Source: Cymbidium sinense (Eukaryota; Streptophyta; Magnoliopsida; Asparagales; Orchidaceae). From it: DNA of 64,000 nucleotides. The notes beneath the pieces were generated by a model. It was not told the DNA's origin and ran no database searches. It saw only the letters and a program-made list of their open reading frames with translations. The stretch covers positions 27,342,450 to 27,406,449 of the forward strand of contig CM038214.1 in the NCBI GenBank assembly GCA_021442155.1. The letters run 5' to 3'. Below, one piece after another: positions 1 through 12,962 of the stretch; the stretch's first letter is position 1, and every line of letters starts with the position of its first letter. The position numbers were made by a program, and so were the translations under genes.

Positions 1-1830
1 TGATTTTGGAAAAGTTAGTGGTCTCTTCCTTAATGAAAGAAAATGCTATTTTATTCCCTCAGCTAAGATTCCAACCAATAGACTAAATCAAATATCTAGA
101 ATTACTAATTTTAAGCAAAGTCAATTTCCCATTAATTATCTCGGGGATCTAGTTTTTAAAGGCCAAAAAGATCTCATCTTTTTGAATAAAATTTTTAATA
201 AAATCTCAGTTTGGGAATTTCATTTACTCTCTTTTGGTGGTAGGCTAACCTTGATTAAGAGCACTCTTAATTGCATGCTTTTATATCACATCCAAGCCAT
301 TGTGCTCACCATTTCAAAGCTGAATTGAGCTCCTAAATAAATTTCTCCAATACCCTTCTAAAAAAATGCACTAGACCTCTTGGTTTAAAAGTTGTGGCAC
401 TTTGACTATGGTCTTGGTTGTAAATCCATAAAAGAAGCTATCAATGCCTTTTCCTATAAACTCTAGTGGAATTTTAGGAGTAATCATAGTCTTTGGGCTA
501 ATTTCATGACTCCTAAATATTGCCAGGGTAAGCACCCTTTTGTCCCTTTAAGTGACTCTCGTGTGGAAAAGACTCACAAATGGGATGTAATCCTTAATTT
601 TCGCATCTCTTTCTTTTGGCAAGATAACTGAGTGGATGTGGATTGATGACTTACTCTCCACCCATTCCACTTATTAGAGTAAACTCTTTCTCGCATAAAA
701 ATAAATAACAATAGTAGCTTTTTTTATCTCTCTTGAATATGGTTAATATTCCTATCACCCACATCAAGATCAAATTCTCTTTAAGCTCTCATAATAGTGA
801 TTTCAACCTCAAAATGTGTGGCTCATTAAAGATACTCATGATTCCTCCTATGTATTCTCCAAACTTTGGAATAACAATATCCCTACTTCTTATTATGTTC
901 TTACTTGGCGTATTCTGAAAAATTTCATCCTATTGATTCCTTGTTGTGGGGTAAAGGGTTCCATTTACCCTCTAAATGTCAATGTTGTTTCCATATTGAG
1001 AATGTTAATCATGTTTTTGTTAATGCTTCTAAACTTTGGATTTGGTATGATGATCTTTTAACACTATCAATTTCAATGGCTCTCTTACTTTATATCAACT
1101 TCTTGAAATCTATTTTGATAATACTATTAAAGGTCACATTAAAGTTATCATGCTATCACTCTTATCTCGATTCATATGGATGGACCGTAATGATGCAAAA
1201 CACGGGATCCCTATGAACCATGAGGATTATTGCTAGAACTAAAACAAAATTTGTGACTTTTTTAAAGCCAATCTCATTCATATACCCAAATTGTGAAATT
1301 TGGCCAATAAATTGGGCATTAACCTGCTGGATCAACCTTATCAAAATGACAATATTCTATTGGAAAAACCTCTAATATTATTAAAATCAACCGATGGCTC
1401 TCTCTCATCATGGCTGGTGGTGGCATTTTTAGGAACTCTAAGGGTCTAGTACTATGTGCTTTTGCTTATCCCCTTATTTCGCCCCATTTTCTGAGCTTAT
1501 GGCAGTCTTCAAAGCTCTTGAGATTTGCATCCAAAATGGCTAGCTCAATATTTAGATTGAGGTGGATGTTGTTCTGCTGATTGATCTTTTGACTTCCACT
1601 AAGATGAAAGACAATTGTACTACCTCCTCAAGCAAACTAGAGCTCTTCTTTCCCAGCTGAATTTTAACATCACTCATGTTTGACATGAAGGAAATGCTTA
1701 TGCTGACTACCTTGCCAATCTAGGTGCTAGATCTAATGGTATCTTCTTCTTTGATCAACTCACCTTACCCAAACACTTGCGTGGGCTGGTTAACTTGGAA
1801 AATTTTTTCCTTATCTCTAACTTAATCTAA
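1..1830 (+). pseudogene. LINE copy A, 3' part of ORF2 (RT C-terminus, zf-RVT, RNase H), broken
   Basis: This is the C-terminal part of an L1-like retrotransposon ORF2, cut by the window start and carrying many stops and frameshifts. The first bases match the segment of LINE copy C beginning near 60717 closely, which places the start just after the RT catalytic aspartates. Around 940-1060 a zf-RVT-like stretch is readable (LLWGKGFHLPSKCQCC, then HIENVNHVF). Around 1400-1470 the first RNase H strand reads GGGIFRNSKGLVLCAFAYP, and near 1560 EVDVVLLIDLL follows. Around 1686-1790 the RNase H end reads GNAYADYLANLGARSNG. An RNase H after zf-RVT is known in plant L1-like elements. The copy is non-functional. 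Assignment rests on motif order and on the second copy in this window. Confidence 0.85.
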
Positions 1831-4800
1831 CCTTTTGATGTATCATTCATCTTATATCTATATGCTTCTTTATTTTTTGGCTTTCTGTCTTTTGTGCCTT
1901 TTGTGGATGCTTCATGGATATTTTGTCTTGATCATTATGTCATGATCCGGTGTTTTAATAGCTTCTCCTTCATTTGGAGGCTCACTATTTTGGCATTTAC
2001 ACGATAAAGGGCTACTATGTATACCGATACTCGCATTGGAATTATGTTGAGCTATGTGTCAACTGCTATTGGTTTTATAACACCAATCCTATTTGGAATT
2101 TTAATCTCATTGCTGGCTGCATTCCTAATCCTAGGGGGCTTAATCATTGCTGGATGGAGATATTTATTTTGATGGGTTTAGCTACTGCCATTAATTTCTA
2201 CAACCTGCTATTTCTCAAAGATATTACTGCTTAGAGCATCTTAGTTATCTATGTTGTTTCTATGCATTGTAGTATTGTTCACTATATTGGTTGCAATATT
2301 TATTTTGATGATTTATTGTTAGGTTGTTGGATTTTAACTGATGATGATTCGGCGGCTTTTGACATCGCTTGTCTTCCTATTAGATCTTGGGTCACGATAT
2401 TCTCTGACTCTAGCTTGAGTGACATTTTTCTTTTATTTTGGGAGTTATCTTTTATTTTATTTTTCTCGCATGAAGTTTTTGGCCTTTTCTATATTTATCT
2501 TCTTGTTGTCTATACTAACTGGACCCCATTCAAGATGCTCTTTTGGAATCCATTTTCATGGTCCCTTTGGTGGGATCTTGTTGTGGGGCTTTCTTTTCTT
2601 CCACATGCCATGGTTATTTTTTGCGTTTTCTTACAAGTCTTGACCTCCTCCCCTAATGGCATACTTATATTATGAACTTTGATATTACTTCTTGGTTATC
2701 TTTTATGCTTCTTTTGCATTATTTATTTTTTGACTGGATGGAGTTTCTTTTTTCGCTATTTTATTCAGAGATTTCTGGTGATGTTTGATTGGGTCTTTGG
2801 TCAAGCACTTTTATTACTCTTGTCTGAAGATTATTTGTTTTTTTGCTGGCTGTCTTCTCTTGCTCCCTGTAAGAATGGGATTTCATGTTGGCCTCTCTTT
2901 TTGGTTTTTATTGTGTTTACCCTCTTTTCTTTTATGTTCTGTCGCTAACAACTGGATGCTTTTCTTCCCTAGTTGTTTTCCTCTCTATGCTATGATGGGA
3001 ACATGCAAATCTTGAAGAGCATTCTTCTGCTCGCTTGAAATTAATCAATGGTTTATCTTATATGCATAATTGACTATTGGCCAACCTAATGGTTATTATC
3101 ATTATCCTCGTGTAATTGATTAATGTGACTAAGCAATGCTATTGTTTGCTCAATGTCTCTACTGGATTGGCTTGTGGTAGGAGTTGTTCATTACCTATCC
3201 CTCCCTATCTCGCTACCTTCACTCATTCCAACTAGTTGAGTTTGAGTTTTGCTAACTTTCTTGCTACTTGCAGCTTAATTACTTTTATCCAAAGTAGGAC
3301 AGCTGTTGAGCATCAATTGGTTACAACCTTCCTTATTACTATTATTTTGCTATTTGTGATATCCCATGTCTACTCTAATTTCTCTTTGCAGGAATGGAAT
3401 TGTGTTATTCCTTTCAATGCTAATCATTGGCTTTTTGGGTCCTCTTTACAAATTGTTGTCTTTTTGATTTATGGTTGTTTTTTGATTCTTGATTTCCCAA
3501 CTATTTGTGTTATTATCAACTGGGCTATTTTTGATCACACATGTTGTTGATGTTTACATCCTGGTTCTATTTTCCATAGTCAGAATTCTTCTTTTTTATT
3601 ATGGGATCCATTTTATGTACTGTCTACTCTTAATGGCATTTCCTATGATCAACTTGTTGATACCTTCTTTCTTAGTTGTTGGTGATATGGACTTGAGGCT
3701 ACTAATCTTTATCGGTCTCATGCTCAGGTTTGGAGTTACTTCATCTCGCCGAGGTTGTGGGTATTTTTGTTTACTCTAGTGGGAATTACTTGAACTCATA
3801 CATTCTCTACTTTATATCCTTTTTATTAAAATTTTCTTTTCCTAATGGGTATAATAACTGTAACAATGTCCCCATTATTGGTTTTTGGAATTTTGAGTAC
3901 CTTACCCAGCATGTTTTCTTTGTTTTTTCTTCTATCTTTGCGCTAACAACCTGGGATGTATCTTCCTGTTGTTTTCCCTCTCTATGCTATGATGGGAACA
4001 TTTAAATCTTGAAGATCATTCTTTTGTTCTCGCTTGAAATTAATCAATGGTTTATCTTATATAATTGTATTATCCAACTTACTAGTTATTACTGTCATTA
4101 TCCTTGCCAGAATTGGATTAATGTGACTAAGCATCCTGCTACTGCCCTGTTTGCACTGAATGTCTCTTACTGGAATGGCTTATGGTGGGGAGTTGTACAT
4201 TATCTATCCCTCCCTATCTTTATATATTGGACCTTGGCCACTTTGTTGGTATTAACCGCCTTGTCTAACCGGATTAATACTCTACATGCTATCTCGGGTT
4301 TTGGTTTGTTTTGTTCACAAGTCTCTATTGAAGTTGTTGATTGCTTGGTGGATTTTGCTTTGAACCCCTTATTGGTTTTATATGCATATCATCAATTCAT
4401 GGTCTACCTTATCTGCTCTTTTTTCTCCATCTTATTTAAACTTGTATCATTGTAACTGCTTATCCCGGATGGGTTTTATATTTAGCTGGTTTTTGTTGTC
4501 TTGGTTGTTTATTGTCTTGGAGATTTGCTATCTTGGTTTTTAGGACTCCTATGTTTCCATCTTTGTTATTGTAGACTTGGTCCTATGTTTCTATTTCGAC
4601 ATTATTGTCGATGGTTTTGGTGATTCAGCCGCTTCCATACCTATTTTTTATGATCTATCTATTTGGTTATTAACTATTGCAATGTCTACTCGATTAAGAG
4701 GTTTTTATCTTATCCTCGTATGATGCTATTTGGTTTTTTCCTTGGTTATCCTGTGTTTTTTTTGATTCTAATGTTGATACTCATTTGAATCCACTTGTTG

Positions 4801-5899
4801 ATTTTCTTCCGGTGGGTTCCAATTTTGCATTAGCTATTTTTTCTTTCAATGCTCTATTTATGTCTCTACCCATTTGATCTACATTACCTATTGTCTCTAT
4901 TCCCATCTCGGTTTGGTTAGGTTTAAAATGTGCACCGCTATTCAATGGATGGTATTATGGATAGTTGTTGCCTTTTGCTATTTTGCTCTCTTGGCTATTT
5001 GTTAATCTGGATTATCCGATTTTTGGTCAATGCTATTGAGTTTAACTGCTTTCACTTGGTGCTATTTGGGGTGACTATGCTATCTTCCCTTTACAATTGC
5101 TTTTCCCAATTCGATATGGATATTAATAAGGGGTTATTTCCCTAAAGATTCATATATATATATATCATATGTTTGGGATAATTATATAAACTCATTGAAG
5201 CATTTTAGCAAGTTGCTACTCGTTTTCTTGTGGAGGGATTATATGTGGTTTCTTATCTATATGCCTTTTCATGAGGTTCCCAAAGATGGCTCATTCTCTT
5301 TATGTATTCTCACGTGACTATATTGATGATACTTTTCTTGAATGGGACACCTTATCCTTTGCAATTTCCTCTCTATATTAGATATGGTTTAGCGTAATAA
5401 AGCTCACAAGACTATCAACAACCTGGTGTTATCTCCTCACAAGTTTGTTGGCTATGATGGTCGATGATCTCACCCCTTTGGATTAGTAGTAGCTTTTTTG
5501 ATGTAACCCTTTTGCTAAAGTTTATGTCCTATTTGCCGCCCCAACTAGTGTGAGATCCGAGCCTCTCTATCACAATTCCTTACTATCATTCTATGTTATT
5601 TTCATTTATCCTTTGTTCAGTATTTTAACGTTCTAATCTCTTTCCTATTATAATTTCAGTGATTCTCTCTTGTCCTCTTGCAAGTTTGCTCCATATTATC
5701 ATGCATTCTCACATCCTAGCATTGGCCCTAATCTTCCTTTTTATTATGTTAATCAACTTGTATCTTTTGATTGCTTTAATGTCTTTTTTTTGCTTTTATA
5801 GGGATTTACCTCTATTTTAAGTCTAGTTTATCCCCTTAAACCTTGTAACCCTCTTGTGTAAATACCTACATGGGGTTTCTAAAAAAAAAATAAAAAAAA
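1831..5899 (+). mobile_element. LINE copy A, long T-rich 3' tail with poly(A)
   Basis: About 4 kb follow the RNase H end with no supported reading frame. The + strand is strongly T-rich, so chance ORFs here translate to hydrophobic peptides. The stretch belongs to the element: its start matches copy C after 62601, and its end matches copy B near 12600-12990 (shared blocks include the region around TATGTTAATCAA followed by TTGTATCTTTT, and the CCTTGTAA stretch near the end). It contains an internal direct duplication: 2948-3215 recurs at about 3945-4210, roughly 1 kb apart. It ends in poly(A) with one T at 5881-5899, and CCCTAAA begins at 5900. Several kb of tail is long for a plant LINE 3' UTR. 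It may include older nested sequence. Confidence 0.7.
2948..4210 (+). repeat. About 1-kb internal direct duplication in LINE A tail
   Basis: A stretch beginning AACAACTGGATG (2948) recurs from about 3945 as AACAACCTGGGATG. Both continue through TCTATGCTATGATGGGAACA, the CGCTTGAAATTAATCAATGG block and a TATCCCTCCCTATCT end. The copies are imperfect and about 995 bp apart, so this is an old tandem duplication of roughly 1 kb inside the tail. Confidence 0.8.
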
Positions 5900-6483
5900 C
5901 CCTAAACCTTAAACCCTTAACCCTTAATCTCTAAACCCTAAACCATAAACCCTAAAAACCCATAAACCCTAAACCCTAAACCTTAAACCTTAAACCCTTA
6001 ACACTAAACCCCCATACAACCCTAATCCTTAAACCCTCAATTGTAAACCCTAAGCCATAAACCCTAAACCCTAAATCGTAAACCGTAAACCCTGAACCCT
6101 AAACCCAAAACCCTAAACAACCCTAAACAACCCTAAACCCTAAAACCCTAAATGGTAAACCCTAAACCCTAAACCTAAACCTAAACCTAAACCTAAACCT
6201 AAACCTAAACCCTAAACCTCAAACCCTAAACCCTAAACTATAAAAAATAACTAAATAAACCCTAAACTCTAAACCCTAACCCTAAACCCTAAACCCTAAA
6301 CCAAAAACCCTAAGCCTATACCTAAAGTAATTAAATAAATTAAAAAATAAACCAGATCCTTAAAACCTAATAAACCTAAATCTAAACCTAAACCCGAAAC
6401 CCCAAACCATAAACCTAAACTTAATGTAACTAAATAAATAAAAAATAAACCTAAACCCTATAACCTAATAAACCTAAACCCAA
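5900..6483. repeat. Degenerate telomere-like array (CCCTAAA on +)
   Basis: CCCTAAA heptamers with many one-base variants (CCTTAAA, CCATAAA, CCTAAA) begin immediately after the LINE A poly(A). Near 6175-6210 there is a clean run of CCTAAA hexamers. The block TAAAGTAATTAAATAAATTA (about 6323), repeated in altered form near 6430, is the characteristic upstream flank also found before GRP copies 2, 4 and 5. Confidence 0.95.
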
Positions 6484-6805
6484 AGAATAGGCAAAACCTT
6501 GATGGTAAACATCAAAACCTCTAGAAATAAGTGTAAACATATAAATAAGTATAAAGAGGAAATTAAAAAAAATGAAGAAATCGATGGTTGATCTACCACT
6601 CGAGGCTAGTTTTAAAACCTAGAAACCAAAAAAAAATCACCGCTACTTATAACTATGTCTTCAAAATAGACCTTCTATTTATCTAAGATTTTGATTTAAT
6701 ATGTGTCCTCATTTTATCTATGTTCATGTCTTAAAAAACTTGGTGGGTTACTTGATGAAATAAAAGAAGAAATGTTAATGATTTTATTCTATTAAAAAAA
6801 AAAAA
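6484..6805 (+). pseudogene. GRP retro-fragment copy 1 (most decayed)
   Basis: This is a heavily decayed copy of the glycine-rich RNA-binding protein 3' fragment seen more clearly at 13324, 53826 and 55638. It keeps the start (AATAGGCAAAACCTTGATGG) and the stretch corresponding to the C-terminus (CTACCACTCGAGGC). It also keeps the 3' UTR signature (TATCTAAGATTTTGATTT; AAAAAACTTGGTGGGTTACTT; GAAGAAATGTTAATG) and a poly(A) of about 12 bases. The glycine codons are largely lost. Array sequence follows at once. Identity comes from comparison with the other copies, not from this copy alone. Confidence 0.65.
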
Positions 6806-8483
6806 CCAAAATCCCTAAACTAAACTGAACCTAAACCAAAAACCTATACCCTAAACCCTAAACCCTAAAAACCATAAACCCTAAACCATAAAAACCCTAA
6901 ACCCCTAAACCCTAAAACACAAACACTAAACCCTAAACCATAAAACTCTAAACCATAAACCCTAAACCCTACACCCTAAACCCTAAACCCAAAAAAACCC
7001 TAAACCCTAAACCATTTAGAAACCCTAAATCTAAAAAAACCTAAACCCTAACTAAACTAAACTATAAACCTAAATCCTAAATCCAAAATATAAACCTAAA
7101 TCAGAACTAAACTACATAAACCCAAAACCTAAACCTTAACTAAATCCTAAACCCCAAACCTAAACTAAAACCATAAACCCTAAACTAACCCTAAACCCAA
7201 AAAAACCTAAAACCTTAACTAAAACTAAAATCTTAAAAAATAAAATAAATAAAAACCTAAACCTAAATAAAAATAAAATAAAAAATAAATAAAAATATAA
7301 ACAAAAACTTAAACCTAAAAATAATATAAATAAACTAATAAAATAAACTAAATAAATAAATAAAACCAAACTAAACTTTAAAAAATAAATAAACTTAAGA
7401 ATAAAACCTAAATAATATAAAGCTAAACGTAAACCAAAATACCAAAATAAAAAAATTAAACTAACCTTAAACCCTAAACCTAAACCTTAAACCTAAATAA
7501 ACACTACCTAAACTCCCTAAACAACCTACAACCCTAAACCCTAAACCTAACTAAACCCTAAACTAAACCCTAAACCCTAAAATACCTTAAACCCTAAACA
7601 CTAAAACCCTAAACCCTAACCAAATATAAACCCTAAACCCTAAACTAAATAACCTAAACTAAATTAAAATAACACAAAATAAAATAAACCTAAAATAAAA
7701 AATAAAATAAACCTAAAATAAATAAAATAAAAACTTAAACCTAAAAAATAAACCCAAAAATAAACAAAAATTAAAACCTAAACATTAATCTAAAAAATAC
7801 TAAACCTAAAACAAAAATAAAATAAACCTAAACCTAAATAAAAATAAACTAAACTAAAATAAATAAAACCTAAACCTAAACTAAATAAAATAAAATAAAT
7901 AAAAAATAAACTTACACCTAAACTTAAAAAATAAAACATAAAAATTTGCCTAAGATGAAAACTTGAAACCTAAACCTAAAAAATAAAATAAAAAACTAAA
8001 CCTAAAAATAGAAAAAATAAAAACTAAACTTATAAAATAAATTAAAATTAAAACTACACTAAAAAATAAATGTAAACCTAAACATAAAAAAATAAACTAA
8101 AATAAAAACCTAAACTAAAATAAATAAACCTAAAATAAATAAATTAAATAAAAATAAAAATAAACTAAAATAAAATAAATAAAATAAATAAAAAATAAAT
8201 TAAATAAACCTAAACCATCTTGTTTACTTAATTTAAAAAAATAAATAATAAATAAATAATAAATAATAAACCAAAACCCTAGCCCTAAATCCTAACCCCT
8301 AAAACTAACCCTAAACCCTAAAACCAAAAATGCAAAACCCTAAATCCTAAACTTTAAACCCTAAACCCTAAACCCTTCTCCTTAAAAATTTCTAAACCTT
8401 AAACCCTAAACCCTAAAACCCAAAACCCAAAACCCTAAAACCTAAACCTAAATAAATAACCTAAAATAAATAAAATGTAAACC

Positions 8484-8521
<38 letters not shown>

Positions 8522-9879
8522 CTAAACCTAAATTAAATAAATAATATAAAAATAAAATAAAATAAACTAAAATTAAATAAAAAAACTAAAATAAAAAAAT
8601 AAAATAAACCTAAAATAAAACCTAAATAAAATAAAAACTAAATGTAAAAGAAAAATTAAATAAACCTAAAATAAAATAAAATAAAAAACCTAAACATTAA
8701 AGTCTAAACCCTAAACTCTAAAATAAAATAAACTTAAACCTAAACCCTAAACCTAAACTAAACCTAAACTAAACCCTAAAACTTAAACCCCAATAAACCT
8801 AAACCTAAAACCTAAACTCCTGCCTCCTAAACCCTAAAAAAACCCTAAAAATTAAATTAAATTTAAAAAATTAAACTAAAAATCTAAACCTAAAACTCTA
8901 AACCTAAACTACCCTAAAACTAAACCCCAAATCCTAAAACCCTAAACCCTACACCCTAAACCCTAAAAAATAAAAAATAAACATAAATAAAATAAAAATA
9001 AAATAAAATAAAATAAAAAATAAACATAAATAAAGTTTACATAATTTTAAAAAATACCTAAACCTAAACACTAAACCCTAAATCTTATAAATAAACCTAA
9101 ACAATAACTATAAACCCTAAACTACTCTACAACCCTAAAACCAACAATCCTAAACCTAAAACCTAAAACCCTAAAATCTAAAACCCTAAACACTGAACCA
9201 TAAACCCTAAAACCTAAAAACCCTAAATCCTAAAGCTTAATCCCTAAACCCTAAACCTTAAACCCTAAGCCCTAAACCCAAAATCCTAACCCTAACCCTA
9301 AACACTAAACCCTAAACCTTACACCTTAAAACCATAAATCCTTAAATCATAAGCTAACCCTAAACCATAAATGCTAAACCCTAAAAACCATAAACCCTAA
9401 AGCCTAAAACCTAAACCTTAAACTAAACTAACCCTAAATCCTAAACCTTAAAACCCTAAACCCTAAATCCTAAACACTAAATCGTAAACCCTAAACCCTA
9501 TCCATTAACCAAAAACTTTAAACCATAAAACTAAAACCCTAAACCCTAAACCCTAAACCTAAAAACCTAAACACCTAATCCCAAACTAAATAAAAATACT
9601 TAAACTGAAAAAAAAATTAAAAAAAAATGTAAACTAAAACCTAAACCTAAACATAATAATAAAATAAAATAAAATAATAATAATAAATTAAAATAAAATA
9701 AATATAAACCTAAACTAAACTAAAAAATAAAGTAAACCTAAAATTAAAAAACTAAAATAAAATAGAAACTAAACGTAAAATAAAAATAACATAAACCTAA
9801 AATAAAATAAAATAAAAATAAAATAAAAACCCTAAACCTTAAACCTTAAACCCTAAACCCTAAACCCTAAACTCTAAAC
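6806..9879. repeat. Degenerate telomere-derived array with C-rich and TAAAATAAA blocks
   Basis: The array alternates between CCCTAAA-rich stretches (about 6840-7015, 8280-8450, 9060-9580) and CCTAAA/CTAAA/TAAAATAAA-rich stretches with almost no G on the + strand (for example none from 8073 to 8221). A landmark TTACTTAATTTAAAAAA lies at 8224, with a weaker version (TTTACATAATTTTAAAAAAT) at 9035. No gene is supported. The hydrophobic minus-strand reading frame near 7160-7369 is a translation of the low-complexity repeat. Confidence 0.95.
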
Positions 9880-10115
9880 CCTACACCTACACCTACATCT
9901 ACACCTACACCTACACCTACACCTACACCTACACACCTACACCTACACCTACTCCTACACCTACACCTACACCTACCTACACCTACGCCTAAACCTACAC
10001 GTACACCTACACTATACACCTACACCTACACCCTACACCTACACCCTACACCTACACCTACACCTACACCTACACCTACACCTACATACACCTGCACCTA
10101 CACGTACACCTACAC
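9880..10115. repeat. (CCTACA)n hexamer array
   Basis: About 235 bp of CCTACA hexamers (ACACCT in another register), with occasional variants such as CCTACG, CCTGCA and CGTACA. It differs from the CCCTAAA-type repeats on its left and ends exactly where the LINE B tail begins. The phase is largely regular, so it looks younger and more homogeneous than the surrounding array. Confidence 0.95.
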
Positions 10116-10566
10116 ATCATGACTTTATTGTATCAATGTTTAATTGCTATATTTTTGTATAGCTTCATGACATGCCCTAATTTATCTATTTTTTTCTCCC
10201 TTTATTATGGATGTGGCCTCTCTTATGCTCCCTAACCTCACCTCCACAACCTGTAAGGAGAGAAATTGTAATACCCTTGTTACTATAACTTCTTCTTTAC
10301 AGGATTAGAATTACTTCTTACTTTCCTTCTAGCATATTTTTACTGATGTTGTGGGCTTAGCTGTTGGTCTGCTTTTTTGTGTCTTGAAGGATTTCAAAGA
10401 TTGCTTTCCTTTGAACCACTTTCAACTCTATGTTGTACCACTATTATTTACTGGATTATCTTATGGTGGGTACAATATGTTTTGCTATTTTAATTGTTGG
10501 CTGTTGGATTTTAGAGTCTTATGTCCATCAGTCTGCTTTTGGGACTATTTTTCTAATTGCTTTTGC

Positions 10567-11898
10567 TAACCTCACCTTACCAACCTGTAAGGAGAGAAGC
10601 TGCCATACCCTTATTATTATTATTGTCGCTTTGTAGGATTGAACTTACTTAATGATTTCTTTCCAGTCTTCTTTTACTGAGGATGTTAATTTAGCTGCAA
10701 GCCTGCTCTCCTTTGTCTTGAAGGATTTCAATGATGGCTCCCTTTTAAACCCCTTTTTTGTCTATGTTGTATCACTATTTTTTATTGTCTTATCTTATGG
10801 TGGGTGCAATAATTATACTATTGTTTTAATTGTTGGTTGTTGGATTTTTTGGATCTTATGTCTAGCAGGCTACTTCTGAGGTTGTTGGTTGTTTGTTGGC
10901 TTTTATTTTTCTGATTGCTTTTGCTATTTGCAATCGGGCTGCAGCTGATCACCACATGTTTGTGGTCTATCTAAACTGTTGTTGTTTTTTTCCATCTTGA
11001 TTCAGTTAGACTTGTCCAGATCATTGTAATTATGCTATTACCTACTTGGAAATCAACTTATGCACTGTCTATTATGAATGGGTGTTTTTATTGCTAGCTT
11101 GCTATTATTTGCTATCTTGGTTGTTGGCTGAACTGGATTATCGGGTTTTATGTCAAGCAAGCTGCTACTGGGGTTGTCTCTCATGTCTAACAGGCTGCTT
11201 TTGGGGCTATTTTTTGATTGCTTTTGCTAACCTCACCTTCCCAACTTGTAAGGAGAGAAACTGCAATACTCTTATTATTATTATTATCTATTTAAGGGAT
11301 TGGACTTACTTAATGATTTATTTCTAGTCTTCTTTTACTGAGGATGTTGGTTTAGCTGCAAGCCCGCTCTTCTTTATTTTGAAGGATTTCAATGATGGCT
11401 CTTTTTTGAACCCCTTTTGTATCTATGTTGTACCTCTCTTTTTTACTAGCTTATCTTATGGTGGGTGCATTAATTGTATTGTTGTTTTAATTGTTGGTTG
11501 TTGGATTTTAGAGTCTTATTTCCAAAAGACTGCCTTTGAGGTTGTTGGTTGTTTGTTGGCAGTTGTTTTTCTGATTATTTTTGCTATTTCCAATCGGGCT
11601 GCAGCTGATCACCTGATGTTTGTGGTCTATTTAATCTGCTGCTATTTTTTTCATCTTGTTTCAGTTAGACTTATGCAGATCACTATGATTATGCTATTAC
11701 CTACTTGGATATTATCTTATGCACTGTCTATTCTGAATGGGTGGTTTTATGGCCAGCTTGCTATTATTTGATGTCTTGGTTGTTGGCTGAACTGGATTAT
11801 TGGGTTTTATGCCCCGTAAGTTGCTACTAGGGTTGTTTCTCTGATTGTCCTTATTTGGAATTATTTGTGGTGGGGAGCACCTTATTACCTATGGCTTC
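10567..11898 (+). repeat. About 662-bp tandem duplication inside LINE B tail
   Basis: Two imperfect copies lie about 660 bp apart. Shared anchors are the AAGGAGAGAA block (near 10590 and 11250), TTTACTGAGGATGTT (near 10673 and 11335), and CAATCGGGCTGCAGCTGATC (10931 and 11593). A shorter related module lies upstream at about 10230-10500. Confidence 0.85.
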
Positions 11899-12956
11899 TG
11901 GTCCATCTAATCTACTACTGTATTTCCATCTTGGCTCTGTTAGACTTCTAAATTTCCTGTTTGGGTTTGGGTTATGTCTGTTTACACTTGGTTATTAACT
12001 TCTGCAATGATTATTAATAAGGGGGTTGTTAACATCGCATTGTTTATTCGATTACCTTTTCTCGGGCTATATTCGGGCATACTAGGACTGTAAGTTTAAT
12101 ATATGTCTCATATGTTTAGATGGAGTTAATTACATGCTATTTGATTTGCTAGATTTCAACCGGCTTTTCAACCGGTTGTATATTGCTTCTTTCCTCTCAC
12201 CGCCTTTTCGTTGTTTTCCTATGGTGGGTTTTCATGCTGGCCTAATTAAACTCTTGGCTCTGGTAAAAAATAAGGTGGATTTGGCAAAGATGGTTCATTT
12301 TCATATGTGTAGGGATTCTCATGCCATGGTGACTATATTGATGATATTTATTCTCCATCGGATCCCGTTTCCCATTCTGCTCTTTGTTGTATATTTTTTT
12401 ATTATGTTTATGGCTTTGTTTAGGTTTGCAGGTACTAAGGATCAAAAGACTTTCAACAAATGGTTGTTATCTTCCCACGTGTGTTTGTTTGATGGGATGA
12501 TTTCACCCTTTTGGTAGTAGCTCTTGTGATGTAACCCTTCATAAGTTTGGATGCTCATATTTGCATCTCCAATTTGTGACTAAGTCCGAGCCTTCTCTCA
12601 CACACTTCTTTATAATCTTTCTCAGTTTATGTTGTTTTCAATTCTCATTTTCTCTGTATTACTTTAACTGCTCAAATTTCTACCTTTCTACAATTTTGCA
12701 GGTGCATTTCTCTTGTTCTCTTGTAGGTTTGCTCCCTAGTGTCATGCATTCTCTCATCCTAAAGAGCGTTGGCCTAGTTCTATTCATTGGCATATCTATG
12801 TTAATCAATTTGTATCTTTTTCTTTCCTTTACTCTTTTATTTTGCTTTTGGTTGTACTTAGATATGGGATTTACTCTCTAGGCTTATTGTAACTCTTTGA
12901 GCAGTAGTTGTGGAGTTTATCCCCTATTAAGGACCTTGTAAACCTCTTTTTGTGGC

Positions 12957-12962
12957 AATAAA
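12957..12962 (+). promoter_or_regulatory. AATAAA polyadenylation-like signal of LINE tail
   Basis: AATAAA lies about 24 bp before the poly(A) tract of the LINE B tail, a typical spacing for a 3'-end signal. Copy A has no exact counterpart at the matching place. Confidence 0.5.

Noticed and set aside
1974..5145. Many + strand reading frames of 70-150 codons (for example 2262-2675 and 4009-4455) that look like membrane proteins
   Set aside because: The strand is T-rich, so any frame translates to Phe/Leu/Ile/Cys-rich peptides. Frames are not kept between LINE copies A, B and C.
7160..7369. Hydrophobic minus-strand reading frame
   Set aside because: It is the translation of the CCTAAA/TAAAATAAA repeat complement and has no start context or conserved motif.
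5900..10115. A functional chromosome-end telomere
   Set aside because: The repeats are heavily degenerate, interrupted by elements, and flanked on both sides by long unrelated sequence. Interstitial or subtelomeric origin fits better.
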